Below are positions 7,693-14,093 of a DNA stretch of 14,093 bases, in pieces. Numbering within the stretch: the stretch's first letter is position 1; every line of letters begins with the position of its first letter. Where the stretch lies: NCBI GenBank assembly GCA_964476895.1, contig CAYZCS010000022.1, forward strand, positions 1-14,093, read 5' to 3'. Both the position numbers and the translations under genes were made by a program. Source of the DNA: JALYJZ01 sp964476895. GTDB taxonomy: Bacteria > Patescibacteriota > SICC01. The notes beneath the pieces were generated by a model that saw only the letters and a list, made by a program, of their open reading frames with translations, had not been told where the DNA came from and did not search any database.

Positions 7693-8742
7693 GTGGCCGT
7701 CGACTGGCAGGCACTTGCGGAGGAGAACGAGGAGCTGACCCGTCAGCTTTCCGATCCGGACGTGGCCTCCGACCGGGCAAAGCTTACCCGCCTGGCCCGG
7801 CGGAAGAAGGAATTGGACGAGCTGCTCGGGCTGCGGGACCGCTTGCAGACGCTCCGGGCCGCGGTCGCGGATGCCACGCAGCATGCCGCTGGGGACGACC
7901 CGACGCTGAAAGAATTGGCGCAGGAAGAACTCCCGGCCCGGCGTGATGAATTGACGAAACTGGAGTCCCGGATCGCCGAGCTGACCCAGACCCGCGATCC
8001 CGACGACGAGAAGCCGGCGATCATGGAGATCCGGGCGGGTGCGGGTGGCGACGAGGCGTCCCTGTTCGCCAAGGAGCTGTACGGCATGTACGTCCGGTTT
8101 GCCGAAACGCAGGGGTTCACCACCGAGCTCCTTTCCACCAGCGCCTCCGGCGTGGACGGGTTCAAGGAGGTGGTCTTCCGCGTGGACGGACCGAACGCGT
8201 TCGCGCTGCTGCGGCATGAGGGCGGCACCCACCGGGTCCAGCGGATACCGACCACCGAGTCGGGAGGGCGTATCCATACCTCGACCGCCACCGTGGCGGT
8301 GCTGCCGGAAGCGGAAGAGTCCGAGCTGGCGATCAAGCCCGACGAGCTTCGAATCGACGTATTCCGGAGTTCCGGCCCCGGGGGACAGAGCGTGAATACG
8401 ACGGACTCCGCCGTGCGGATCACCCACATCCCTACCGAGATCACCGTGAGCTGCCAGGACGAGAAGAGCCAGCATAAGAACCGGGCCAAGGCGATGCAGA
8501 TCCTGCGGGCACGGCTTAAGGCCAAGCAGGACGCGGAGGAAGCCGCGGCACGGGGCGACATCCGCCGGGCACAGGTCGGTACCGGTGAACGCAGCGAGAA
8601 GATCCGGACATACAACATCCCGCAGGACCGGGTCACCGACCACCGTATCAAGCGCTCATTTTCGAACGTGAAAGGCATCCTGGCCGGGGACCTGGATCCG
8701 GTGATCGCGGCAGTCCGTGAAGAAGCCCGCCGTGACGATTGA
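7693..8742 (+). CDS. prfA: Peptide chain release factor 1
   Basis: Reads UAA and UAG stop codons and triggers peptide release. The 349-residue protein has a coiled N-terminal domain (about 1-100), the decoding motif P-T-T at 186-188 in the position of P-A-T or P-V-T, and the catalytic loop G-P-G-G-Q at 228-232 with Gln232 as the methylation target. R-I-H-T-S after the decoding motif and H-K-N-R-A-K-A after the GGQ loop are typical of RF1; RF2 would have S-P-F. It starts with GTG at 7693, without a clear ribosome site, so translation may be coupled to rpmE 11 nt upstream. Its end overlaps prmC by 26 nt. Confidence 0.96.
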   Translation: MAVDWQALAEENEELTRQLSDPDVASDRAKLTRLARRKKELDELLGLRDRLQTLRAAVADATQHAAGDDPTLKELAQEELPARRDELTKLESRIAELTQTRDPDDEKPAIMEIRAGAGGDEASLFAKELYGMYVRFAETQGFTTELLSTSASGVDGFKEVVFRVDGPNAFALLRHEGGTHRVQRIPTTESGGRIHTSTATVAVLPEAEESELAIKPDELRIDVFRSSGPGGQSVNTTDSAVRITHIPTEITVSCQDEKSQHKNRAKAMQILRARLKAKQDAEEAAARGDIRRAQVGTGERSEKIRTYNIPQDRVTDHRIKRSFSNVKGILAGDLDPVIAAVREEARRDD

Positions 8743-9517
8743 GGCGCTGCTCCGGTCCGCCCCTCCGAACCTGGCCCCACTGGATGCAGAGTTACTCCTG
8801 GCCCGGGTCGTCAACCGGGAACGGACCTGGTTGTTGGCCCATCCGGATGCGCCGGTTGCTGAAGCGGCGGTCGGTCGGTTCGAACGCTGGGCGTCCCGAT
8901 GTGCCGAGGGCGCTCCGGTCGCGTACCTGATCGGCGAGAAGGAGTTCTTCGGGCGGACGTTCACGGTCACGCCGGCGGTCCTCTGCCCGCGGCCGGATTC
9001 GGAGCTGCTCGTCGAGCTGACGCTCGCTCGGCTCCGCCCGGGTGATACGCTGGTAGAAATCGGGACCGGATCGGGATGCATCGGACTCAGCGTCTGCCTG
9101 GAGCGGCCCGGCACCCCGGCCATACTCACGGATATTTCCCCGGATGCCCTGGCCGTCGCGAAGCAGAATGCCCGTCGCCATGCCGTCCCGCATGTCCGGT
9201 TTCTTGAAGTCGACGGCTGGCCGAAGGATCTCCGTACGGATCCTGCACGGACGGTAGTCGTTGCCAACCTGCCCTACCTCACGCCGGACGAAACCGACCG
9301 GCTGCCTCACGAGCCGCGGGTCGCGCTGGACGGGGGAAGCGACGGCCTGGACGCGATCCGCCGGCTGCTGCGAGGCCTGGAACGTGCGGCTTGTATCCCG
9401 CGCCACTTGCTCCTGGAACATGCTCCGCGGCACGCCGCGCCGATCCGAGGGCTCGCCGGACGACCGGCCAAGACGTACCGTGATCTCGCCGGGAGGGGCC
9501 GGGTCACCGAATTTTGA
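8717..9517 (+). CDS. prmC: Release factor glutamine N5-methyltransferase, NLPY variant
   Basis: SAM-dependent enzyme that methylates the GGQ glutamine of release factors, here encoded directly upstream. Of 266 residues, 1-75 are the helical factor-binding domain and the rest is a class I methyltransferase. Motif L-C-P-R-P-D-S-E lies at 89-96, the SAM loop E-I-G-T-G-S-G at 114-120, and E-P-R-V-A-L-D-G-G-S-D-G-L at 199-211. The catalytic motif is N-L-P-Y at 184-187, where most PrmC proteins have N-P-P-Y. The start is GTG at 8717 inside prfA; a second GTG at 8732 is possible and would remove five residues. The C-terminal Y-R-D-L-A-G-R is normal, so the gene is complete. It is convergent with htrA with a 14-nt gap. 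Confidence 0.92.
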   Translation: MKKPAVTIEALLRSAPPNLAPLDAELLLARVVNRERTWLLAHPDAPVAEAAVGRFERWASRCAEGAPVAYLIGEKEFFGRTFTVTPAVLCPRPDSELLVELTLARLRPGDTLVEIGTGSGCIGLSVCLERPGTPAILTDISPDALAVAKQNARRHAVPHVRFLEVDGWPKDLRTDPARTVVVANLPYLTPDETDRLPHEPRVALDGGSDGLDAIRRLLRGLERAACIPRHLLLEHAPRHAAPIRGLAGRPAKTYRDLAGRGRVTEF

Positions 9518-9531
9518 GGCTCGCGAACCGC

Positions 9532-10635
9532 TCAGCGGACGCGCCGGCCGAGCGTCACGGGAAGGCGGCGTTCTTCCCCGCCGCGACGAATCGTCACTTG
9601 GATCCGATCGCCGGGAGAGCGGGTCGCGATCAATGATGACAGCGAATGCTCCCGGTCGACCGCGGTCTCGTCGACGGCCGTGATCACGTCGTTCGGCTGG
9701 ATTCCCGCCTGCGCCGCGGCGCTGCCCGGGATGACGGAAATCACCAGGGCGCCCTGCGATACCCCCACTTCACGCTCCTCGGCGATCTCGGGGGTCAGGG
9801 TCACGCTCGTCACGCCGAGCTGGGCACGCACGATCTCACCCCGCTCCTGGTAGCTATCGACCGCCTGTCGGACCACATCCACGGGAATCGCGAAACCGAT
9901 CCCTTCGGCACCACCCGCGATCGCCGTGTTGATGCCGATGACCTGTCCGTCGAGATTGACCAGCGGGCCGCCGGAGTTCCCCGGATTGATGGCCGCGTCG
10001 GTCTGCAGGAGATTGTCGAGGTTGGCGGCGGCGTCGCCGATGACCGCCCGGCCGGTAGCGGACAGCACGCCGGTGGTCACCGTATGGTCGAACTGTCCGA
10101 GCGCGTTACCGATCGCGATCACCTGCTGGCCTACCCGGAGACCGCCGACCTCACCGAGGTCCACGACCGGCAGTTCCGAAGCCTCGATCTTCAGGAGCGC
10201 CAAATCGAACACGGGGTCAATCCCGACCACCCGCGCGCCGAAGTCACGGCCGTCCTCCAGGATGACGGTCGGGTTCTCCGCCCGATCCTCGATGACGTGG
10301 CGGTTCGTGACGATCAGCCCGTCCGCCGTGATGATGAATCCGCTGCCCGCACCTTCCGCTCCCTCGGGTGCCAGAAGCGATGGAGCCCCCGTCACATCGA
10401 TCGACACCACGGCGGGCGCGACTTCCCGGACGGCATCGATCACGGCGCTTTCCTCGGTGACCGTCACCTGACGGGCGACCTCGCCGGGCGCGGCGTCCGG
10501 ACTGACCCCGAACAGATACGTGCCGGCGGCGGCTCCGCCGATCCCGGCGACGAATGACAGCACGACGGCAGCCGCGAAGAACTTCAAGCCGACCGGCCCG
10601 GGCGGCCGGGCATCCACCGGAACGCGCGGACTCAC
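9532..10635 (-). CDS. htrA: Membrane-anchored HtrA/DegS-like serine protease
   Basis: Extracytoplasmic trypsin-like protease. In 367 residues there is one N-terminal membrane segment (about 18-42, no cleavage site evident), a protease domain of about 60-265 with His113 (T-N-R-H-V-I), Asp144 (F-D-L-A-L-L) and Ser221 (G-N-S-G-G-P-L), and a single PDZ domain of about 270-362 containing A-A-Q-A-G-I. One anchor, one protease and one PDZ is the DegS layout; DegP has two PDZ domains. It starts with GTG at 10635 overlapping the lytR stop by 4 nt (GTGA), so the two are made together. The substrate is unknown; misfolded envelope proteins or a regulated membrane protein are the usual choices. The exact symbol (htrA versus degS) is open. 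Confidence 0.93.
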   Translation of the reverse strand: MSPRVPVDARPPGPVGLKFFAAAVVLSFVAGIGGAAAGTYLFGVSPDAAPGEVARQVTVTEESAVIDAVREVAPAVVSIDVTGAPSLLAPEGAEGAGSGFIITADGLIVTNRHVIEDRAENPTVILEDGRDFGARVVGIDPVFDLALLKIEASELPVVDLGEVGGLRVGQQVIAIGNALGQFDHTVTTGVLSATGRAVIGDAAANLDNLLQTDAAINPGNSGGPLVNLDGQVIGINTAIAGGAEGIGFAIPVDVVRQAVDSYQERGEIVRAQLGVTSVTLTPEIAEEREVGVSQGALVISVIPGSAAAQAGIQPNDVITAVDETAVDREHSLSSLIATRSPGDRIQVTIRRGGEERRLPVTLGRRVR

Positions 10636-11984
10636 AGCCCCTCCGTCAGGGCGGCGGCACCCGATACGTAATCGGTGCCGATGACCACCCGGGCATCAAC
10701 GGTCGAGCCCGGCTCGCGGGTCCGGGACACGACCTGCCCGCCGTAGCGTTCCTTGAGGAAGCGGACGGTGTCCGGCTTGCCACCGTCAGTAAAGTCGTAG
10801 ATCACCGTCTGCTGGGCCAGTTCGGGCGCGTTACCGACCTTGGCTACCGTGACCCCGAAGGCTTCCAGCTCCTCCTGCTCGGCGCCGGCCAGTCCGCCGG
10901 AGCCACTCGCGTTCTGCAGCTCCACCTGGGCTTTTTCGGCCCGAGCGGCGGAGCTGCCGAGCAGTTGCCCTACGAATTCCCGGATCTCGGAGTAATTGCC
11001 GGCGGTGGGCAGTAGGATATAAGCCCCGCCGGGTCCGACGCTGTCGTAAAGCAGTCCCGTGGTCTCGCCATCGATCACCTGACTGGTCACGTTGGGCGGT
11101 TTGATGTCACGGACGATCTCAGCCAGACGCTGGGTTTCTTTGAGCGTGAGGTCGGTCAACACGCGGTCGCCGAGGATGTCCACCAGCTGGCTGATCTTGC
11201 TCGGGTTGGTCAGGAACGCGACCGAGAGCGCCTTGCTGCGGGCAGCGAGCAAGACTTCCTGCTGCCGTCGGCTGCGGTCGAAGTCGCTAGTGGTCTCGCG
11301 CGAACGGGCGTACTTCAGCGCCAACTCGCCGTCCATGTGTGTCTGCCCCGCGGGAATATCCACGACCTGGTAGCCGTGACCGAGCGGATAGTACGGGTCG
11401 TACAGCGGCTCTTCCACATCGACCTCGATGCCCCCCATGGAGTCGATTACCTGGCGGAATCCTTCGAAATCGACACGCACGAAGTAATGCACGTCCAGTC
11501 CCAGGATGTCTCCGACCTTCCGCTTCAACAGCGCGGGACCGCCACCCGGCAGTTCCTGCTCCTCGCCGATCGAATGGACCTCGTTGATCTTCACGCTCTG
11601 CAGCGAATCGGGCACCTGGACGTAGAGGTCGCGCGGGACGGAAATCATCACGGCGCGGTCGGCTTCCGGCTCGATGCTCACGAGCTGGATGGTGTCCGCG
11701 AGGTCGCCGCCGTCATGGCCCTGACCGCCCACTCCGATCAGCAGGACGTTGACGCGGTCGCCGCCCTTGAGGTCCTGCTGCAAGACCTGCTGACCGCCGA
11801 CGTTCTCGGTGAAGATACGGTCGGTCGCTGCCGAGACCTTATAGGTGAACCATCCAGAGCCGAGGAACGCGACCGAGAAGAACAGCAATAGCGGCACTTT
11901 CCACCACTGTCGGCGGCGGTGTCGCGACGGCTGCGGGTAGTGTTCGGGTTGCGTTGTGTCTTCAGCGGTAACGAGTCGTACCAT
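10632..11984 (-). CDS. LytR-CpsA-Psr family cell-wall ligase with LytR_C domain
   Basis: Enzyme of the LCP family, which moves glycopolymers from polyprenyl diphosphate carriers to the cell wall. The 450 residues contain a basic cytosolic start, a membrane segment at about 29-47, and the LCP domain at about 76-255. The latter has Asp97 in L-A-D-T, S-V-P-R-D-L at 115-120, and the Arg/Asp-rich K-Y-A-R-S-R-E onward at 224-242 that binds the diphosphate. A C-terminal LytR_C domain covers about 352-442 (V-E-L-x-N-A-S-G then V-V-I-G-T-D-Y). The ATG at 11984 has an excellent Shine-Dalgarno sequence. Which polymer is attached cannot be told. The overlap with htrA suggests a shared envelope role. Confidence 0.93.
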   Translation of the reverse strand: MVRLVTAEDTTQPEHYPQPSRHRRRQWWKVPLLLFFSVAFLGSGWFTYKVSAATDRIFTENVGGQQVLQQDLKGGDRVNVLLIGVGGQGHDGGDLADTIQLVSIEPEADRAVMISVPRDLYVQVPDSLQSVKINEVHSIGEEQELPGGGPALLKRKVGDILGLDVHYFVRVDFEGFRQVIDSMGGIEVDVEEPLYDPYYPLGHGYQVVDIPAGQTHMDGELALKYARSRETTSDFDRSRRQQEVLLAARSKALSVAFLTNPSKISQLVDILGDRVLTDLTLKETQRLAEIVRDIKPPNVTSQVIDGETTGLLYDSVGPGGAYILLPTAGNYSEIREFVGQLLGSSAARAEKAQVELQNASGSGGLAGAEQEELEAFGVTVAKVGNAPELAQQTVIYDFTDGGKPDTVRFLKERYGGQVVSRTREPGSTVDARVVIGTDYVSGAAALTEGL

Positions 11985-11990
11985 CTACTC

Positions 11991-12008
11991 CCTCCGAGGC
12001 CCTATGAT
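11991..12008 (-). promoter_or_regulatory. lytR ribosome site and possible -10 box
   Basis: On the minus strand GGAGG (11995-11991) sits 6 nt before the lytR ATG and fixes the start. TATCAT (12008-12003) just upstream could be a -10 box, giving a leader of about 12 nt. No convincing -35 is seen. It is preceded by GG, as are the -10 candidates of rpsB and rpmE. Confidence 0.45.
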
Positions 12009-12064
12009 ACCGTGGATGTCCGTCCCAGGCGAGCACGGGAGTGGCCCGGCAGTAGGCCCTGCGC

Positions 12065-12078
12065 TACCCTTGGTACGT
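12065..12078 (+). promoter_or_regulatory. Weak -10 candidate for leaderless lepB
   Basis: TACCCT at 12065-12070 ends 8 nt before the lepB ATG, and no Shine-Dalgarno sequence precedes that ATG. The layout copies that of rpmE, but the box matches the consensus only at three or so positions, and the possible -35 (TGGCCC, 12042-12047, 17-nt spacer) is poor. Confidence 0.25.
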
Positions 12079-12786
12079 ATGTCAAAAGAAAGACAACCAC
12101 GGCCGCCCCATCGGCAGACGCCGAAGCACCCCGACCCCGCGGAAAATCCCGCGTACGCGTCGATTCCCGCCGAGCCGGAGCAGCCGGAGCGTTCCGAACG
12201 GATCCTGCATGTGATCTGGGAGGTCACCAAGACCGTGGCGTTCATCGTGTTGGTCGCGGTGGTCGTCCGGGCGTTCCTGATCCAGCCGTTCTTCGTGCAG
12301 GGCGAGAGCATGGAACCGAACTTCGGGGACGGCAATTACCTGCTGGTGAACCAGCTGGCATATACCTTCGGCGAGCCGAGGCGCGGTGACGTGGTCGTCT
12401 TCCGGGCACCTCCCGAACCGGAAACCAACTACATCAAGCGGGTGGTCGGGTTGCCGGGCGAGACGATCCAGATCCGGGGCGGCAATTTCCGTATCGTCAA
12501 CGAGGAGAATCCCAGCGGCTTCACGCTGGACGAGCCGTACGAGGTGGAAGGTACGGTTACCCGTCCGGACGGCGACCGGACCACCTGGGAGCTCGACGGC
12601 GACGAATACTTCATGGTCGGAGACAACCGGCATCCCGGTAAGTCTTCCGACTCCCGGGCCTGGGGCCCGGTCGAGGAGCACTACCTGATCGGCAAGGCCT
12701 GGCTCCGGGTGTATCCTCCGGCAGAATTCGGCACCATTCCCCACCGCCCGCAGGCGATGCTGCCCGTGGCGATATTGCGCCCCTGA
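12079..12786 (+). CDS. lepB: Signal peptidase I
   Basis: Removes signal peptides on the outer face of the membrane by a Ser/Lys dyad. With the start at 12079 the protein is 235 residues: a Pro-rich cytosolic tail (1-40), one membrane segment (about 45-66), box B with G-E-S-M-E-P at 75-80 (Ser77), box D with Y-I-K-R-V-V-G-L-P-G-E (Lys120), and box E G-D-N-R at 181-184 followed by S-D-S-R-A-W-G. The frame stays open upstream to 11956, but that part resembles no signal peptidase and crosses the divergent lytR promoter area, so 12079 is preferred. It is convergent with parB, 22 nt apart. Confidence 0.94.
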   Translation: MSKERQPRPPHRQTPKHPDPAENPAYASIPAEPEQPERSERILHVIWEVTKTVAFIVLVAVVVRAFLIQPFFVQGESMEPNFGDGNYLLVNQLAYTFGEPRRGDVVVFRAPPEPETNYIKRVVGLPGETIQIRGGNFRIVNEENPSGFTLDEPYEVEGTVTRPDGDRTTWELDGDEYFMVGDNRHPGKSSDSRAWGPVEEHYLIGKAWLRVYPPAEFGTIPHRPQAMLPVAILRP

Positions 12787-12808
12787 CGCCAAGGCGGATT
12801 GGACGACC

Positions 12809-13618
12809 CTACCTTTCCGAACGGAGCCGTTCCACGATGGTTTCCAGCTCCTCGGCGGAATGGTACTTGATCGTCAGCGATCCGCCGGCAGCGTTTCCCC
12901 GTACGGTGACTTGGGCGCCGAGGCCTCGGGAGAGCTCGGCGGCCCACGCAGGTTGCGGCGCGGGTGCGGTCCGGCCGGCGGTCGTCTTCGCGGCACGTTC
13001 CGCTGCGCGGACCGACAATCCTTCGGCGACGATCTTTCCGAGCAACGCTTCCCGGCGCTCGGGTGCCGCCGCCAGAATCGCCTGGGCGTGTCCGGCGGAT
13101 ATCCGGCCTTCGTCCAGGGCACGTCTGGCACCGGCCGGCAGCGTCAGTAGCCGGAGCGCGAGCGCGATCTTCGAACGGCCGACGCCGAGGCGCTTCGCCA
13201 ACTCTTCCTGGCTCAGTCCGGATTCCGACAACAGGCGTTCGAACGCCCGGGCTTCCTCAAGCGGCGAAAGGTTGCTGCGCTGGAGGTTCTCGATCAGGGC
13301 AAGCTCGAAGTGGCGCTGCGTCTCGTCGCTGCGGATGAAGACCGGCACGTGGGACAACCCGGCCAGCTTGGCCGCGCGAAGACGCCGCTCACCGGCGATT
13401 AGCCGGAATCCGCCGCCGTCTTCGGAAACGACCAGCGGCTGAAGGATGCCATGGTGCCGGATGCTGGCCGACAGGGACTCGATTTCCGCCTCTCCGAATC
13501 GTTCCCGGGGCTGGGTATCGGGGAGCTGGATATCGGCCACCGCCACTTCCTGACGGGGCTGGGTATCCGGAAGGAGCGCCTCAAGCCCTCTGCCGAGACC
13601 GCGTTTCGGCGCGCTCAT
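12809..13618 (-). CDS. parB: Chromosome partitioning protein ParB
   Basis: Loads on parS sites as a CTP-dependent clamp and works with ParA to move replication origins. The 269 residues begin with the ParA-stimulating K-R-G-L-G-R-G-L-E-A-L-L motif at 5-16, have the CTP-binding G-E-R-R-L-R-A at 76-82 and E-N-L-Q-R at 110-114, then a helix-turn-helix at about 134-157 (L-S-Q-E-E-L-A onward). An Ala/Pro-rich linker (about 210-225) precedes a short dimerisation domain (S-L-T-I-K-Y-H-S). The ATG at 13618 lies inside parA, a 38-nt overlap, so it is made from the parA message. This architecture is typical of chromosomal rather than plasmid ParB. Confidence 0.96.
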   Translation of the reverse strand: MSAPKRGLGRGLEALLPDTQPRQEVAVADIQLPDTQPRERFGEAEIESLSASIRHHGILQPLVVSEDGGGFRLIAGERRLRAAKLAGLSHVPVFIRSDETQRHFELALIENLQRSNLSPLEEARAFERLLSESGLSQEELAKRLGVGRSKIALALRLLTLPAGARRALDEGRISAGHAQAILAAAPERREALLGKIVAEGLSVRAAERAAKTTAGRTAPAPQPAWAAELSRGLGAQVTVRGNAAGGSLTIKYHSAEELETIVERLRSER

Positions 13619-14093
13619 GGATTTCCTCCGTTAAGTGGGTATAGGCCGTCGCTCCCGACGACAAGCCGTCGAAACTCATCACTGATTCACGGAACCCCGG
13701 CGCTTCGGCCAACCGGACGCTCCGGGGTATCACCGTCCGGAATACGCGGGAACCGAAGTGACGGCGGACGTCGTCGCCCACCTGGCGGGCCAGGTTCAGG
13801 CGGCGGTCGAACATGGTGAGGACGATTCCCATCAGGTCGAGTTCGGGGTTCAGGCTGCCGCGCACTTTCTCGACGGTCCCGGTCAGCTTGGCAAGCCCTT
13901 CCAGGGCATAGTACTCCGCCTGGAGCGGCACCACCACGAACCGGCCGGCGACCAGCGCGTTCAACGTCAGGAAGCCGAGCGACGGCGGGCAGTCGATGAT
14001 CACGTACCGGTAGCGGTGACCGGCCAGGGCCGCCGAAAGCCGAGTGTAGCGTCCCTCCGCGGACGCCAGTTCCACCTCGGCACCGGCCAGATC
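13581..14093 (-). CDS. parA: Chromosome partitioning ATPase ParA, N-terminus missing
   Basis: The last 170 residues of a Walker-type partition ATPase. The frame runs off the right edge; the visible part starts D-L-A-G-A-E-V-E-L, which is internal in ParA/Soj, so the GTG at 14075 is not a start. Seen are the Walker B-like strand V-I-I-D-C-P-P-S-L-G, V-P-L-Q-A-E-Y-Y-A-L-E-G-L, T-M-F-D-R-R-L-N-L-A-R-Q-V and I-P-R-S-V-R-L-A-E-A-P, all strongly diagnostic. The deviant Walker A lies outside the window. It binds DNA non-specifically as an ATP dimer and is stimulated by ParB. Its 3' end overlaps parB by 38 nt. Confidence 0.95.
   Translation of the reverse strand, partial: DLAGAEVELASAEGRYTRLSAALAGHRYRYVIIDCPPSLGFLTLNALVAGRFVVVPLQAEYYALEGLAKLTGTVEKVRGSLNPELDLMGIVLTMFDRRLNLARQVGDDVRRHFGSRVFRTVIPRSVRLAEAPGFRESVMSFDGLSSGATAYTHLTEEIHERAETRSRQRA
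13625..13629 (-). promoter_or_regulatory. parB Shine-Dalgarno site inside parA
   Basis: GGAGG on the minus strand, 6 nt before the ATG at 13618, within the parA reading frame. It supports this start over later ones and shows that parB is translated independently despite the overlap. Confidence 0.7.

Noticed and set aside
7678..8780. Long minus-strand open frames opposite prfA
   Set aside because: Two overlapping antisense frames exist, but prfA on the plus strand is certain and neither frame resembles a protein.
9528..9538. CCGCT/AGCGG inverted repeat between prmC and htrA
   Set aside because: At most 4 bp with a 3-nt loop as RNA and no following T run; not a credible terminator.
13346..13351. 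CACGTG core as possible parS site
   Set aside because: The flanks (CCGG and GGAC) do not match the TGTTT/AAACA arms of parS. The CACGTG in rseP near 4125 also fails. No parS-like site was found.

Overview
The window is 14.1 kb of dense, GC-rich bacterial chromosome carrying mostly housekeeping genes. Several traits together suggest a reduced-genome bacterium of the Patescibacteria (CPR) type: a prolyl-tRNA synthetase without the editing insertion, a single-core EF-Ts of only 154 residues, an rpsB-tsf-frr run with no pyrH, no cdsA or dxr before rseP, an NLPY (not NPPY) motif in PrmC, and many 4-nt stop/start overlaps with GTG starts. This placement is an inference. The high GC is unusual for that group, and Chloroflexota also have a short EF-Ts. 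TGA is used as a normal stop codon.

Left edge (1-2345): a partial plus-strand gene encodes an acidic protein of three degenerate tandem units of about 95 residues. Convergent to it, on the minus strand, are an APH/choline-kinase-like phosphotransferase and a small C39-like papain-fold protein. The block from about 950 to 2340 is visibly poorer in GC than the rest and looks like accessory cargo at the tail of the next operon.

Minus-strand operon (2346-7165, read right to left): rpsB, tsf, frr, uppS, rseP, proS, and possibly on into the two accessory genes. The first four genes are joined by 4-8 nt overlaps. A sigma70-like promoter lies near 7237-7266. The rpsB leader can fold in two mutually exclusive ways, one of which would hide the ribosome binding site.

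Plus-strand translation-termination cluster (7346-9517): rpmE (L31, with a long charged tail), prfA (RF1) and prmC, the methyltransferase that modifies the RF1 GGQ glutamine. rpmE seems to be transcribed without a leader.

Envelope and segregation genes (9532-14093): htrA and lytR form an overlapping minus-strand pair, divergent from plus-strand lepB. parB and a 5'-truncated parA lie on the minus strand, convergent with lepB. LepB, RseP and a DegS-like HtrA together give signal peptide cleavage, intramembrane proteolysis and extracytoplasmic quality control. UppS supplies the polyprenyl carrier used in wall synthesis and by the LytR-type ligase. No rRNA, tRNA, CRISPR array, insertion sequence or parS site was found.
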